DNA of 64,000 bases from Oceanospirillaceae bacterium ASP10-02a (GTDB lineage Bacteria > Pseudomonadota > Gammaproteobacteria > Pseudomonadales > Balneatricaceae), in the NCBI GenBank assembly GCA_905182035.1, contig CAJIZL010000011.1:96417-160416 (forward strand), read 5' to 3'. Positions within the stretch are counted from its first letter, which is position 1. Every line of letters starts with the position of its first letter. Below, piece by piece: positions 17,984-26,515 of this stretch. The position numbers were made by a program, and so were the translations under genes. The notes under the pieces are model-generated. The model worked only from the letters and a program-made list of their open reading frames with translations, did not search any database and was not told the origin of the DNA.

Positions 17984-18985
17984 ATGAAATCAATAAAAAA
18001 AATTACCATTGGTGCTGTGGTTGGTGCGGCTCTTTCGGTTATCAGCTTAACGTCTCCGCTAACCCAGGCAGCTAATACCTTTATTTCTATTGGTACTGGT
18101 GGCCCCACAGGAGTTTACTTTGTGGTAGGTAACTCTATTTGCCGTATGGTGCACAAAGAAGCCGCAGAAGGCCGTAAGAGTGGTCGCAAGCATGGTATTC
18201 GCTGTGCTGCCCCATCCACGGGTGGTTCCAACTACAACATTGGCCAAATTGGTGAAGGTGAATTAGATTTCGGTGTTGCCCAATCTGATTGGCAGTATCA
18301 TGCCTCTAATGGTAGCAGTAAATGGGAAGGTAAAAAGCAAAGTGACTTAAGGGCAGTGTTCTCAGTTCATCCTGAGCCTTTCCATATTATTGTTGGTAAA
18401 GACTCTGGCATTAATAGCTGGGGAGATTTAGCTGGAAAACGAGTAAATATTGGTAACCCAGGCTCCGGTCAAAGGGGTACTATGGAAGTCTTAATGACGG
18501 CTCATGGCATCAGTAGCAGTGATTTTAAAATTGCCACTGAATTGACTTCTTCTGAACAGTCCAAAGCTTTGTGTGATGGCAAAATTGATGCCTATGGTTA
18601 TACTGTGGGTGTGCCTAACGCTGGTGTTTCCATTGCAACTGATGGCTGTGATGCGCGTATTATTAACTTGAATAGTGATGTTGAAAAAGGGTTGGTTAAT
18701 AGTAACCCTTTTTATGCGTTTGCTACCATCCCAGCGGGTACCTACAAAACCAGTAGCCAAGATGTCACTACCTTTGGTGTAAAAGCGACTTTTGTTAGTT
18801 CTGCTAAGGTGTCTGCCGATGTAGTGTATGAATTAGTGCGAGCGGTGTTTGAGAACATAGAGGATTTCCGCAAACTTCATCCTGCATTTGCTAACCTCAC
18901 CCATGATCAGATGATTAGTGATGGTTTGAGTGCGCCGTTGCACGAAGGTGCAGTGCGGTATTATAAAGAACAGGGTTGGATGTAA
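17984..18985 (+). CDS. TAXI-family TRAP transporter solute-binding protein
   Basis: Periplasmic receptor of 333 residues. ATG 17984 has AAGGAA 6 bases upstream and is followed by a signal peptide, MKSIKKITIGAVVGAALSV to TQAA. The body carries TAXI features: FISIGTGGPTGVYFVVGNSIC, STGGSNYNIGQIGEGELDFGVAQSDW, and GKRVNIGNPGSGQRG. It captures a small carboxylate or amino acid and delivers it to the fused permease downstream. An earlier in-frame ATG at 17939 would hide the signal peptide. Four cysteines in the mature part may form disulfides. Confidence 0.92.
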   Translation: MKSIKKITIGAVVGAALSVISLTSPLTQAANTFISIGTGGPTGVYFVVGNSICRMVHKEAAEGRKSGRKHGIRCAAPSTGGSNYNIGQIGEGELDFGVAQSDWQYHASNGSSKWEGKKQSDLRAVFSVHPEPFHIIVGKDSGINSWGDLAGKRVNIGNPGSGQRGTMEVLMTAHGISSSDFKIATELTSSEQSKALCDGKIDAYGYTVGVPNAGVSIATDGCDARIINLNSDVEKGLVNSNPFYAFATIPAGTYKTSSQDVTTFGVKATFVSSAKVSADVVYELVRAVFENIEDFRKLHPAFANLTHDQMISDGLSAPLHEGAVRYYKEQGWM

Positions 18986-19057
18986 CCACCCATGCTTGGG
19001 CTGTGGGCTTATGGGCCTTCAGCCTAGGATTTCAATTACCAAATTTGAGTCCTCCTC

Positions 19058-21421
19058 ATGACTTCTGATCCTCAGTTATTGGCTGAAGAGATCGAGTTCA
19101 AATCCAAACCTCTACAAGGGTCATGGGCTATACTCGTCTCTGTAATAGCTTTGTCTTGGTGCCTATTTCAATTGTGGATAGCGTCACCTTTACCCTTCAG
19201 TTTAGGTTGGGGCATCTTAATTGATGTGCCGAAGCGGGCTATTCATCTTGCGTTCGCCATGTCCTTGTGTTTTTTGCTATATGGCGCAAGGAAAAGCCAC
19301 AGTAGGCGTAATTATGTTGCTAAGTGGGACTTGCTGTTGGCATTACTGGCCGTGGCGGTCACCTTATACGTACCCTTGGCTTATGCCAATATTGTTGAAC
19401 GTCATGGTATGTTGCTCAGTGTGAGCTGGCTGGGTATCGACTGGCCCCTTGAAATGATCATCGGTGTGGTTGGTGTGGCCTTGTTGCTAGAAGCTACTCG
19501 CAGAGCCTTGGGTTTACCATTGGTGATAGTGAGTTCGGTGTTTTTAATCTATTCCATATTTGGTCAGTCCATGCCTGAACTGATCTCGCATAAAGGTGTT
19601 TCCCTTGAACGGCTTGTGGGGTACCACTGGTTGGGTGGAGAGGCTATCTTTGGCATTCCGCTAGATGTGTCAGTCAGTTTCGTGTTTTTGTTTGTACTTT
19701 TTGGCGCATTATTAGAAAGAGCTGGCGCAGGAAAGTACTTTTTAGATTTGGCTTTTGCTATGGTGGGACGCTATCGTGGTGGGCCTGCTAAAGCTGCAAT
19801 TCTAGCCTCAGGTATGACGGGCACAATTTCTGGGTCGTCCATTGCCAATGTGGTGACTACTGGTACTTTTACTATTCCAGTGATGCGTAAAATGGGTATG
19901 CCAGCTGTTAAAGCTGGCGCTATCGAAGTGGCTGCCTCTACTAATGGCCAATTAATGCCGCCTATCATGGGTGCCGCGGCGTTCATAATGGCAGAGTACA
20001 TTGGCATCAGTTACATGGAAGTGGTTAAGGCTGCAATTGTGCCTGCACTGATTAGCTACATGGCCTTACTCTATATTTCTCACTTGGAAGCCTTGAAACT
20101 AGACCTCAAAGGCATGCCTAGAGCAGATATTCCGCATCTATGGAAAACCTTTATTAGTGGACTGCATTATTTATTACCGATAATAGTGCTGGTTTACCTG
20201 CTCATGATAAAGCGCTGGACTCCAGGAAGTGCGGTGTTCTATTCCATTTTATTTCTTATGGGCATTATCCTTGTACAACACTTTTGGCGGCCTAACAAAG
20301 CTGAAGATTCCATTTGGACACGCTTTAAATCTGGCGCCACTGATGTCATACAGGGCATGGTATCGGGTACACGCAATATGATTACCATCGGTGTGGCCGT
20401 GGCTACGGCAGGTATTATTGTTGGTGCTGTGTCATCTACAGGCCTCAATAATGCGATGGTGGGTTTGGTGGAGGCTATTGCTGGCAATAATATATATCTG
20501 CTGCTGGGCCTCACGGCTCTGCTGTGCTTGATTTTGGGCATTGGCTTACCCACCACTGCCAACTATCTGGTGGTAGCGTCCTTAATGGCTGGAGTGTTGG
20601 TAGAGCTTGGTAGTGCTGCGGGCTTGACCTTGCCCATTATTGCCGTACATTTGTTCGTATTTTATTTTGGCCTATTAGCGGATGACACACCGCCGGTGTG
20701 TTTAGCCGCCTATGCGGCCTCAGCAATTTCTCGAGCTGACCCCATCAAAACTGGGATACAGGCATTTACCTACGATATCCGCACGGCAATATTGCCCTTT
20801 GTGTTTATCTTTAATCCACAGTTGCTGCTCATAGGGATAACCAGCTGGTGGCATGGTATCAGTGTGTTCTTGGTAGCCTTAGTCGCTATTTTGAGTTTTA
20901 GCTCTGCAACGCAAGGGTGGTTACTGATCCGTAACCGCTGGTATGAAAGCCTTGTATTACTGTTAGCGACATGGATTTTGTTTTTACCTAATGCAGCCAT
21001 GAATCGCATTTGGCCTGAGTATGAAGCTGTTGAATTTGACACCTTTACGCAGGGGCAGTTGGTTCTGACCCAGGGGCAGCAGGTGCGCTTGCACGTGACC
21101 CGGCACACCAATTACGGCGATCGATTCAAGTTATTCGTGTTTCCAGTCAACGTCGTTGGACCATTCTCTGCAGAAAATTTAGGCATGAGTCTGGCCTACG
21201 AAGAGCAAGATGGCTGGTTTGTACAGAATCTAAGCTACTTGAGCCCAGCGGAAGCTGTAGGCATAGACTATTATGATGCCGTGACGGCCATTGATGTGCA
21301 GTCCTTGGATCGCCCACAACGAGAATGGGCATTTGTACCTGCGTTTATGCTCATTGCTTTGGTGTGGTTAAATCAGCGTCGTCGACGCTTAAACTTAAGT
21401 GGAGGTGAAATGCATGTCTAA
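19058..21421 (+). CDS. TRAP transporter fused permease (DctQM-type) with C-terminal DUF3394-like domain
   Basis: 787 residues. A 4-helix DctQ-like part and a 12-helix DctM-like part are fused, as is usual for TAXI systems. DctM hallmarks include GMTGTISGSSIANVVTTGTFTIP, NGQLMPPIMGAAAFIMAEY and LGIGLPTTANYLV. The last about 170 residues form an extra soluble domain followed by one more hydrophobic segment (FVPAFMLIALVWL), matching the position and size of DUF3394. The gene is 72 bp after the receptor gene. Its end overlaps the aminotransferase start, tying uptake to transamination. Confidence 0.9.
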   Translation: MTSDPQLLAEEIEFKSKPLQGSWAILVSVIALSWCLFQLWIASPLPFSLGWGILIDVPKRAIHLAFAMSLCFLLYGARKSHSRRNYVAKWDLLLALLAVAVTLYVPLAYANIVERHGMLLSVSWLGIDWPLEMIIGVVGVALLLEATRRALGLPLVIVSSVFLIYSIFGQSMPELISHKGVSLERLVGYHWLGGEAIFGIPLDVSVSFVFLFVLFGALLERAGAGKYFLDLAFAMVGRYRGGPAKAAILASGMTGTISGSSIANVVTTGTFTIPVMRKMGMPAVKAGAIEVAASTNGQLMPPIMGAAAFIMAEYIGISYMEVVKAAIVPALISYMALLYISHLEALKLDLKGMPRADIPHLWKTFISGLHYLLPIIVLVYLLMIKRWTPGSAVFYSILFLMGIILVQHFWRPNKAEDSIWTRFKSGATDVIQGMVSGTRNMITIGVAVATAGIIVGAVSSTGLNNAMVGLVEAIAGNNIYLLLGLTALLCLILGIGLPTTANYLVVASLMAGVLVELGSAAGLTLPIIAVHLFVFYFGLLADDTPPVCLAAYAASAISRADPIKTGIQAFTYDIRTAILPFVFIFNPQLLLIGITSWWHGISVFLVALVAILSFSSATQGWLLIRNRWYESLVLLLATWILFLPNAAMNRIWPEYEAVEFDTFTQGQLVLTQGQQVRLHVTRHTNYGDRFKLFVFPVNVVGPFSAENLGMSLAYEEQDGWFVQNLSYLSPAEAVGIDYYDAVTAIDVQSLDRPQREWAFVPAFMLIALVWLNQRRRRLNLSGGEMHV

Positions 21422-22754
21422 GAGTCTATCAAGTCACGTATTCCACCGACACTGCCATGGCGAAAAACCTGTGGCAGTGAGTGGCCAGGGTTGCTACATC
21501 ACTGACCATCGAGGCAAACAATATTTGGATGGTTCTGGTGGAGCTGCGGTATCCTGTTTGGGCCATGGTGATCGGGATGTCACCAATGCCATGAAAGCTC
21601 AGCTAGATCAGATTGCTTTTGCCCATACTGGTTTTTTCACCTCTGAACCAGCCGAACAACTGGCACGGGTTTTGATACAACATGCACCTGCGGGCTTAGA
21701 TCGAGTGTATTTAGTCTCAGGTGGATCGGAAGCGGTTGAGTCTGCTTTAAAGCTTGCTCGGCAGTATTTTATTGAGCTAGGCCAACCACAGCGAAGCCGA
21801 GTGATCGCCAGACGACAGAGTTACCATGGTAATACCTTAGGCGCATTGGCTGCGGGTGGTAACCAATGGCGGCGCCAACCATTTCTACCCTTGTTAGTGG
21901 AGGTAAGTCATATTTCTCCCTGTTATGCCTATAGAGATCAGCAGCGTGGTGAAACAGAACTAGACTATGGTCTGCGTGTTGCTAATGAGCTAGAGCAAGA
22001 AATTTTAACACTTGGAGCTGATAACGTGATGGCCTTTGTGGCCGAGCCTGTAGTGGGTGCCACAATGGGTGCAGTCCCTGCTGTTGCTGGTTATTTTTCC
22101 CGTATACGAGAAATATGTGATCAATATGGCGTGTTATTGATCTTAGACGAAGTGATGTGTGGCATGGGCCGCATAGGAAAGCTCTTTGCCTGCGAGCAAG
22201 ATATGGTAGTTCCGGACCTGTTGTGCATGGCAAAAGGTTTAGGTGCTGGGTATCAGCCTATTGGAGCAATGCTTGTAAGTAATAAAATATACCAAGCTGT
22301 AGCGCAAGGTAGTGGTTTTTTCCAACATGGCTATACCTACATGGCTCATCCTGTTGCCTGTGCGGCTGCCCTGGCTGTGACTCGTAAAATTCTTGATGAA
22401 GATCTATTAAAGCAGGTAGTGCTGCGTGGAGAGTATCTCCACAGTGCCCTCAGTGATGTCTTGGGTGGACACTCTAATGTGGGAGATATTCGTGGCCTTG
22501 GGTTGTTTCAAGGTATTGAGTTAGTTGCAGATCGCCATACTAAAGCCCCTCTTTCATCTAACCTAGGCACCGCAGGCAAAGTCAAAAAGGCTGCCTTTGA
22601 GGCTGGGTTAATTTGCTACCCTATGGCGGGCACTATCGATGGTATGCAGGGAGATCATATTTTGCTTGCACCACCGTTTATTATTAGCGAAGCCCAAATA
22701 GATGAATTAGTTGCCAAGCTATCGCAGTCAATCAATAAGGTATTAGTTAATTGA
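21414..22754 (+). CDS. Class III PLP-dependent aminotransferase
   Basis: 446 residues. Family blocks are YLDGSGGAAVSCLGHGD, VYLVSGGSEAVESALKLARQY, and the LILDEVMCGMGRIGKLFACEQ block with the PLP-ring Asp. The Schiff-base lysine is in LLCMAKGLGAGYQPIGAML. Members act as omega- or beta-amino acid:pyruvate/glutamate transaminases. ATG 21414 has a strong GGAGGTGA 5 bases upstream and overlaps the TRAP permease stop by 8 bases. The BKACE gene follows with overlap. The likely role is to turn an imported amino compound into the beta-keto acid used by BKACE. Confidence 0.9.
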   Translation: MSKSLSSHVFHRHCHGEKPVAVSGQGCYITDHRGKQYLDGSGGAAVSCLGHGDRDVTNAMKAQLDQIAFAHTGFFTSEPAEQLARVLIQHAPAGLDRVYLVSGGSEAVESALKLARQYFIELGQPQRSRVIARRQSYHGNTLGALAAGGNQWRRQPFLPLLVEVSHISPCYAYRDQQRGETELDYGLRVANELEQEILTLGADNVMAFVAEPVVGATMGAVPAVAGYFSRIREICDQYGVLLILDEVMCGMGRIGKLFACEQDMVVPDLLCMAKGLGAGYQPIGAMLVSNKIYQAVAQGSGFFQHGYTYMAHPVACAAALAVTRKILDEDLLKQVVLRGEYLHSALSDVLGGHSNVGDIRGLGLFQGIELVADRHTKAPLSSNLGTAGKVKKAAFEAGLICYPMAGTIDGMQGDHILLAPPFIISEAQIDELVAKLSQSINKVLVN

Positions 22755-23572
22755 GCAAGCATCTGCCGTTGATGATTATGGTGGCACCCAACGGTGCCAG
22801 ACGTAATGAGAAAGATCATCATGGTTTGCCCATGACTATAGAGCAAACAGTTATTGCAGCTTTAGCATGTCAGCAAGCAGGGGCCTGTATATTGCACGCC
22901 CATATTCGAGATAAGCAAGGTAAGCACAGCTTGGATGCCTTCATTTATGAAGAATTGTTAGCTGAAATGTCAAATCAAGTGCCAGACATGTTAGTGCAAA
23001 TTACTACGGAAGCGGTAGGCCAATATAGTACCCAGCAGCAAATGGACCTAGTGACAAAACTGCGCCCCAAGATGGCTAGTGTGGCGTTACGTGAGTTGGT
23101 GCCCACTGTTGCAAGCGAAGTTGGGGCCAAGCATTTTTTTAGCTGGGCTAACGAGGCCCAAGTTCAGCTGCAGGTTATTCTTTATGATGCTGCAGACTTA
23201 AAGCGCCTCAATGAATTACAAAAAGCTGGCGTGTTGCCTGGAAAAAAAGCCTGTGTACTATACGTGTTGGGCCGGTATCGAGAAAATTTACAGGCCCAGC
23301 CCTCAGACTTAGATGAATTCATGAAGCCCAAAAGCCAATCTCCATGGTTTGCCTGTGCTTTTGGTCAGAACGAGCATGCCTGCATAACTAATGCGATCGA
23401 TATTGGCGGTCATGCAAGGGTTGGGTTTGAAAACAATTTGTGGCTGCCATCTGGTGAACTTGCTGCCAATAATCACACTTTAGTTGCTCAAGTTGCAAGC
23501 TATGCCCAAATTCAGGGTCGCAGTCTAGCTAGCGCGCAGGAAGCAAAGCTAATGCTTGGTGTGAGGGAGTAG
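22751..23572 (+). CDS. Beta-keto acid cleavage enzyme (BKACE, DUF849 family)
   Basis: 273 residues. Signatures are MVAPNGARRNEKDHHGLPMT, a Zn-ligand HAH in CILHAHIRDKQGKHSLD, and the C-terminal RVGFENNLW with the metal Glu. BKACE enzymes condense a beta-keto acid with acetyl-CoA to give acetoacetate and a new acyl-CoA. The residue after the metal Glu, Asp in characterised Kce, is Asn here, which may mark a sub-family. The TTG at 22751 overlaps the aminotransferase stop and has AAGG upstream. ATG 22770 (MIMVAPNG) is the alternative start. Co-translation with the aminotransferase suggests consecutive steps. Confidence 0.85.
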   Translation: MSKHLPLMIMVAPNGARRNEKDHHGLPMTIEQTVIAALACQQAGACILHAHIRDKQGKHSLDAFIYEELLAEMSNQVPDMLVQITTEAVGQYSTQQQMDLVTKLRPKMASVALRELVPTVASEVGAKHFFSWANEAQVQLQVILYDAADLKRLNELQKAGVLPGKKACVLYVLGRYRENLQAQPSDLDEFMKPKSQSPWFACAFGQNEHACITNAIDIGGHARVGFENNLWLPSGELAANNHTLVAQVASYAQIQGRSLASAQEAKLMLGVRE

Positions 23573-24475
23573 TTATACTCGCTCACTGTTTGAGGCTCTT
23601 GCCTTAACTGAACCTAGCATCACTAACACCCCAGAACCCACTACTAGAGCCATACCCAACATGGCCTCTGAAGTGACCAATTCATCCCACAGGAGCCAGC
23701 CCAATAAACTGGCAAAAATCACAGAACCATAGGTAAAGGGACCTAATTGTCCCGCAGCTGCGTACCGATAACCCTTGCTCAAGAGTAATTGCGCCAGGGT
23801 CGCAAATCCTGCCATTAACGCCATGCCAGCCAACAACCACAGGCTGGGTGTATTCCATACCAATAAAGCGGGTACTAAGGAAAATAAGGTGTTGAATAGG
23901 GATAAGTAAAACACAATCACGATACTGCTTTCGGTCATGGTTAATTTGCGCACTACTACTTTAGCAGTGGCCCCTAATAAAGCACCCAAAATAGCCAGTA
24001 AAGCCACCCAAGGTATTTCAGTTTGTTTTTCGGGATTAAGGATGATCCAAACACCAATAAAACCGACTAGGATGGCCATTATGGTCCAGCTAGTAATGCG
24101 TTCTTTAAGCCAGATAAAGCCCACGATGGGGATAAAAAAGGGAGCTGTTTGTTTAAGTACGGCTGCTTGGGCTAACGGCAAATGTCCCCAAGAGTAAAAC
24201 AGGCAATACATGGCCACGATACCAATAAGGGAGCGAGTTAAGTGCAAGGGTAGGTGCTGGGTTGCTATTGAGCGCTGACCGTTATGCAAAAGCCACGGTA
24301 CAAAGAACATTAAACCCATAGCATTACGCGCCAATACCAAAATCTCTGTAGGTACCTGTCTTGTGAGTTCATGAATCATTACACCTGTGAGAACTAATGC
24401 AAGCTCTGAAAGCAGTATTAGCAGGGCGCCTTTGTGAAGGTTAGACAGGAGCATACTGATGTGGCTCATCGCCAT
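23573..24475 (-). CDS. EamA-family transporter (second copy)
   Basis: 300 residues with about ten membrane helices and two EamA halves. The first half ends in LPLAQAAVLKQTAPFFIPIVGFIWLKERIT; the second carries AAAGQLGPFTYGSVIFASLLGWLLWDE. It is probably a metabolite exporter of unknown substrate. The stop abuts the convergent BKACE stop, so it is not part of that operon. It is about 30% or less similar by eye to the other two EamA proteins in the window, so it is not a recent duplicate. Confidence 0.82.
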   Translation of the reverse strand: MAMSHISMLLSNLHKGALLILLSELALVLTGVMIHELTRQVPTEILVLARNAMGLMFFVPWLLHNGQRSIATQHLPLHLTRSLIGIVAMYCLFYSWGHLPLAQAAVLKQTAPFFIPIVGFIWLKERITSWTIMAILVGFIGVWIILNPEKQTEIPWVALLAILGALLGATAKVVVRKLTMTESSIVIVFYLSLFNTLFSLVPALLVWNTPSLWLLAGMALMAGFATLAQLLLSKGYRYAAAGQLGPFTYGSVIFASLLGWLLWDELVTSEAMLGMALVVGSGVLVMLGSVKARASNSERV

Positions 24476-24553
24476 TAATTAATTCTAGGCTGGTGAGTGC
24501 CTTTATATTATTGAAATTAATTATCATTATCGAAGAAGTCTCAATGTTGCTGA

Positions 24554-25429
24554 TTAATGCACTACCCTATAACGTTGTTCTCTAAACAAAACATAAAGTC
24601 CAGCCATAACGATAATGGCTGAACCCAGCAGCATGTATTGATCTACTTCTTCATGCAGTATAAACACACCCACCATCATGCCGAATAATAGACGCGTATA
24701 GCGTAATGGGCTAATGACAGATATTTCGCCCAAACGCATTGCTTTAGTTGTGTAATAACTGCCAGATGAGGCTAATAAAATCATCGCCAGTAAATAACCT
24801 GCTGCCTCCAATGAAGGCATTTTAGCCCCCCCAAACCACATCATTACCAAACCGATAACCACAAATGTCATAGCCCCATAGAGGGCTAACATTGAAGCAG
24901 AAATTGAACTGGGTGATAAGTGTGAACCTACATCGCGCATAGACAGTCCGATCACTGCCAGCACTGCGTAGAGAGAAAATACATCAAAGCTGTCTGCGCC
25001 AGGTTGAATGATAAGCAATACCCCAGCAAACCCAACAACCACTGCCAAAAGGTGGCGCATGCCCACTTTTTCGCCCAAAAATAGAAATGATATTAAAGTC
25101 ATCAATAAAGGCAGGGTTTGTAAAATGGCCGCTACAGAAGTGAAGGCGGAGTTTATCAATGCTAGAAAAATGAAGATTACAGCAACGGCTTCACCCACAG
25201 TTCGCAATAGCACTGCGGGTATAAAAAATACGCGGGTTAGAACTTTTTCTTGTTTACGGCTAACGATAGACCAAAACAGGGCGCAGCAACCCAATCCCAG
25301 AATGAACATCACCTGCCCTGTGGGTAGTAGTTCACAAGCCCATTTTAAGGCTAAGTCGGCTAGACAGAATGATGCCATGGATAGGGTCATGTAAAACATG
25401 CCGGTGAGATTTTCTGATTTGCTAGGCAT
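24554..25429 (-). CDS. EamA-family transporter (third copy)
   Basis: About 291 residues and ten hydrophobic helices. Conserved parts include the FTSVAAILQTLPLLMTLISFLFLGEKVG block and LGEISVISPLRYTRLLFGMMVGVFILHEE. I start it at MPSKSENL (25429), just before the first helix. The frame continues to 25489, but the extra residues would precede the first helix without adding a domain. It lies between another EamA gene and a LysR gene on the same strand. The substrate is unknown. Confidence 0.8.
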   Translation of the reverse strand: MPSKSENLTGMFYMTLSMASFCLADLALKWACELLPTGQVMFILGLGCCALFWSIVSRKQEKVLTRVFFIPAVLLRTVGEAVAVIFIFLALINSAFTSVAAILQTLPLLMTLISFLFLGEKVGMRHLLAVVVGFAGVLLIIQPGADSFDVFSLYAVLAVIGLSMRDVGSHLSPSSISASMLALYGAMTFVVIGLVMMWFGGAKMPSLEAAGYLLAMILLASSGSYYTTKAMRLGEISVISPLRYTRLLFGMMVGVFILHEEVDQYMLLGSAIIVMAGLYVLFREQRYRVVH

Positions 25430-25492
25430 ATGACAAACTATGATGGGAAAACGATCGCTCACTATAGCTAGTTTTCTGACTGATAACACTAG

Positions 25493-26383
25493 TTAAAATG
25501 AGTCTGCGAAAGTTTGTAACCACCGCATTAACAACTGCACTTGTGGATGACTTGAGTGGGGGGTAATAACATAACCATATCCTTGCAATTGGTGAGTGCT
25601 CACGGAGATTAGGCTGTGATTGTTAATCTCTGTTTGCATTAAGGCATCTGCCAGCATAATACCTTGGCCATCAATGGCGGCTTGTACCCGCACATTGGCA
25701 TCTTCGATCATGTGGTGGGGGTTGGCTAAGGGCTGTCCTTGGCACCAGAGTTGCCATAAGTCTAAATCCCTCTCTTCACATAACAAAGGGATGCTGAGCC
25801 AGGGTGCTTGGCCAAGATTTGCTGGCGCATCCAAACCCCCCGCCAACAATTGGTATCGTTGGATTAAGCTTGGGCTGGCTACAGCAAACATTGGCATAGG
25901 TAAATGGATGCCAGTGTCATTGTTTAAGCTGCCCCCACACTCTTGCCAACGAATACTAATATCCACTCCTTGGTTGCTAAAATGGGGCTGATTAATGGCG
26001 TGCTGAATGATCACATTAATGCTGGGGTGCTGCGCACAAAAACTGGCCAATTTTGGGGAAAGCCAGCGCAACGCAACATAGCTAGTCACCGCAATGACCA
26101 AATTTTGTTGATGTTGTTGGTTTAGCAGGCGTATTTGATTGGACAAGTCTGCAAATACTTTTTGGGTGGTTTGGTAAAACATTTGGCCAGCATCGGTAAG
26201 TAAAATCTGGCGCGTTGTTCGTTTAAATAATGGGTGCCCAAGGTGTTGCTCTAAGCGTTTAATTTGGTAGCTTACTGCACCTTTAGTGAGGCACAGTTCA
26301 TCGGCTGCTAAGGTAATGCTTAAGCGCCTTGCGGCAGCTTCAAAAGCTTTTAACGAATCCAGAGGGGGGAGGGAATGTTTCAT
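25493..26383 (-). CDS. LysR-type regulator (GcvA-like)
   Basis: 296 residues from MKHSLPPLDSLKAFEAAARRLS, the typical GcvA-type N terminus, with HTH LTLAADELCLTKGAVSYQIKRLEQHLG-like sequence and an effector domain. An in-frame extension of 31 codons upstream is not family-like. It is divergent from the FAD demethylase (26516) across 132 bp that contain CTATTG (26388) and CAATAG (26417) as a spaced inverted repeat. GcvA-type proteins control glycine cleavage in E. coli. Control of the demethylase-methyltransferase pair is likely, with a glycine- or amine-derived inducer. Confidence 0.85.
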   Translation of the reverse strand: MKHSLPPLDSLKAFEAAARRLSITLAADELCLTKGAVSYQIKRLEQHLGHPLFKRTTRQILLTDAGQMFYQTTQKVFADLSNQIRLLNQQHQQNLVIAVTSYVALRWLSPKLASFCAQHPSINVIIQHAINQPHFSNQGVDISIRWQECGGSLNNDTGIHLPMPMFAVASPSLIQRYQLLAGGLDAPANLGQAPWLSIPLLCEERDLDLWQLWCQGQPLANPHHMIEDANVRVQAAIDGQGIMLADALMQTEINNHSLISVSTHQLQGYGYVITPHSSHPQVQLLMRWLQTFADSF

Positions 26384-26515
26384 TAGCCTATTGTTGAATA
26401 TTTTTGAACCATAATGCAATAGTTTTTGCTTGTCTGATGCCTTTTGGGTGAGTAAATTGGGGTTATATTCAAGCAAAGTACTGATGTAGTCAGGCTATTT
26501 TTTTGGGGTTGAAGT

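Noticed and set aside
18989..19000. CCCATGCTTGGG inverted repeat between TAXI receptor and permease genes
   Set aside because: The stem is only 4 bp with a 4-base loop and no U-tract, so it is too weak to call as an attenuator.
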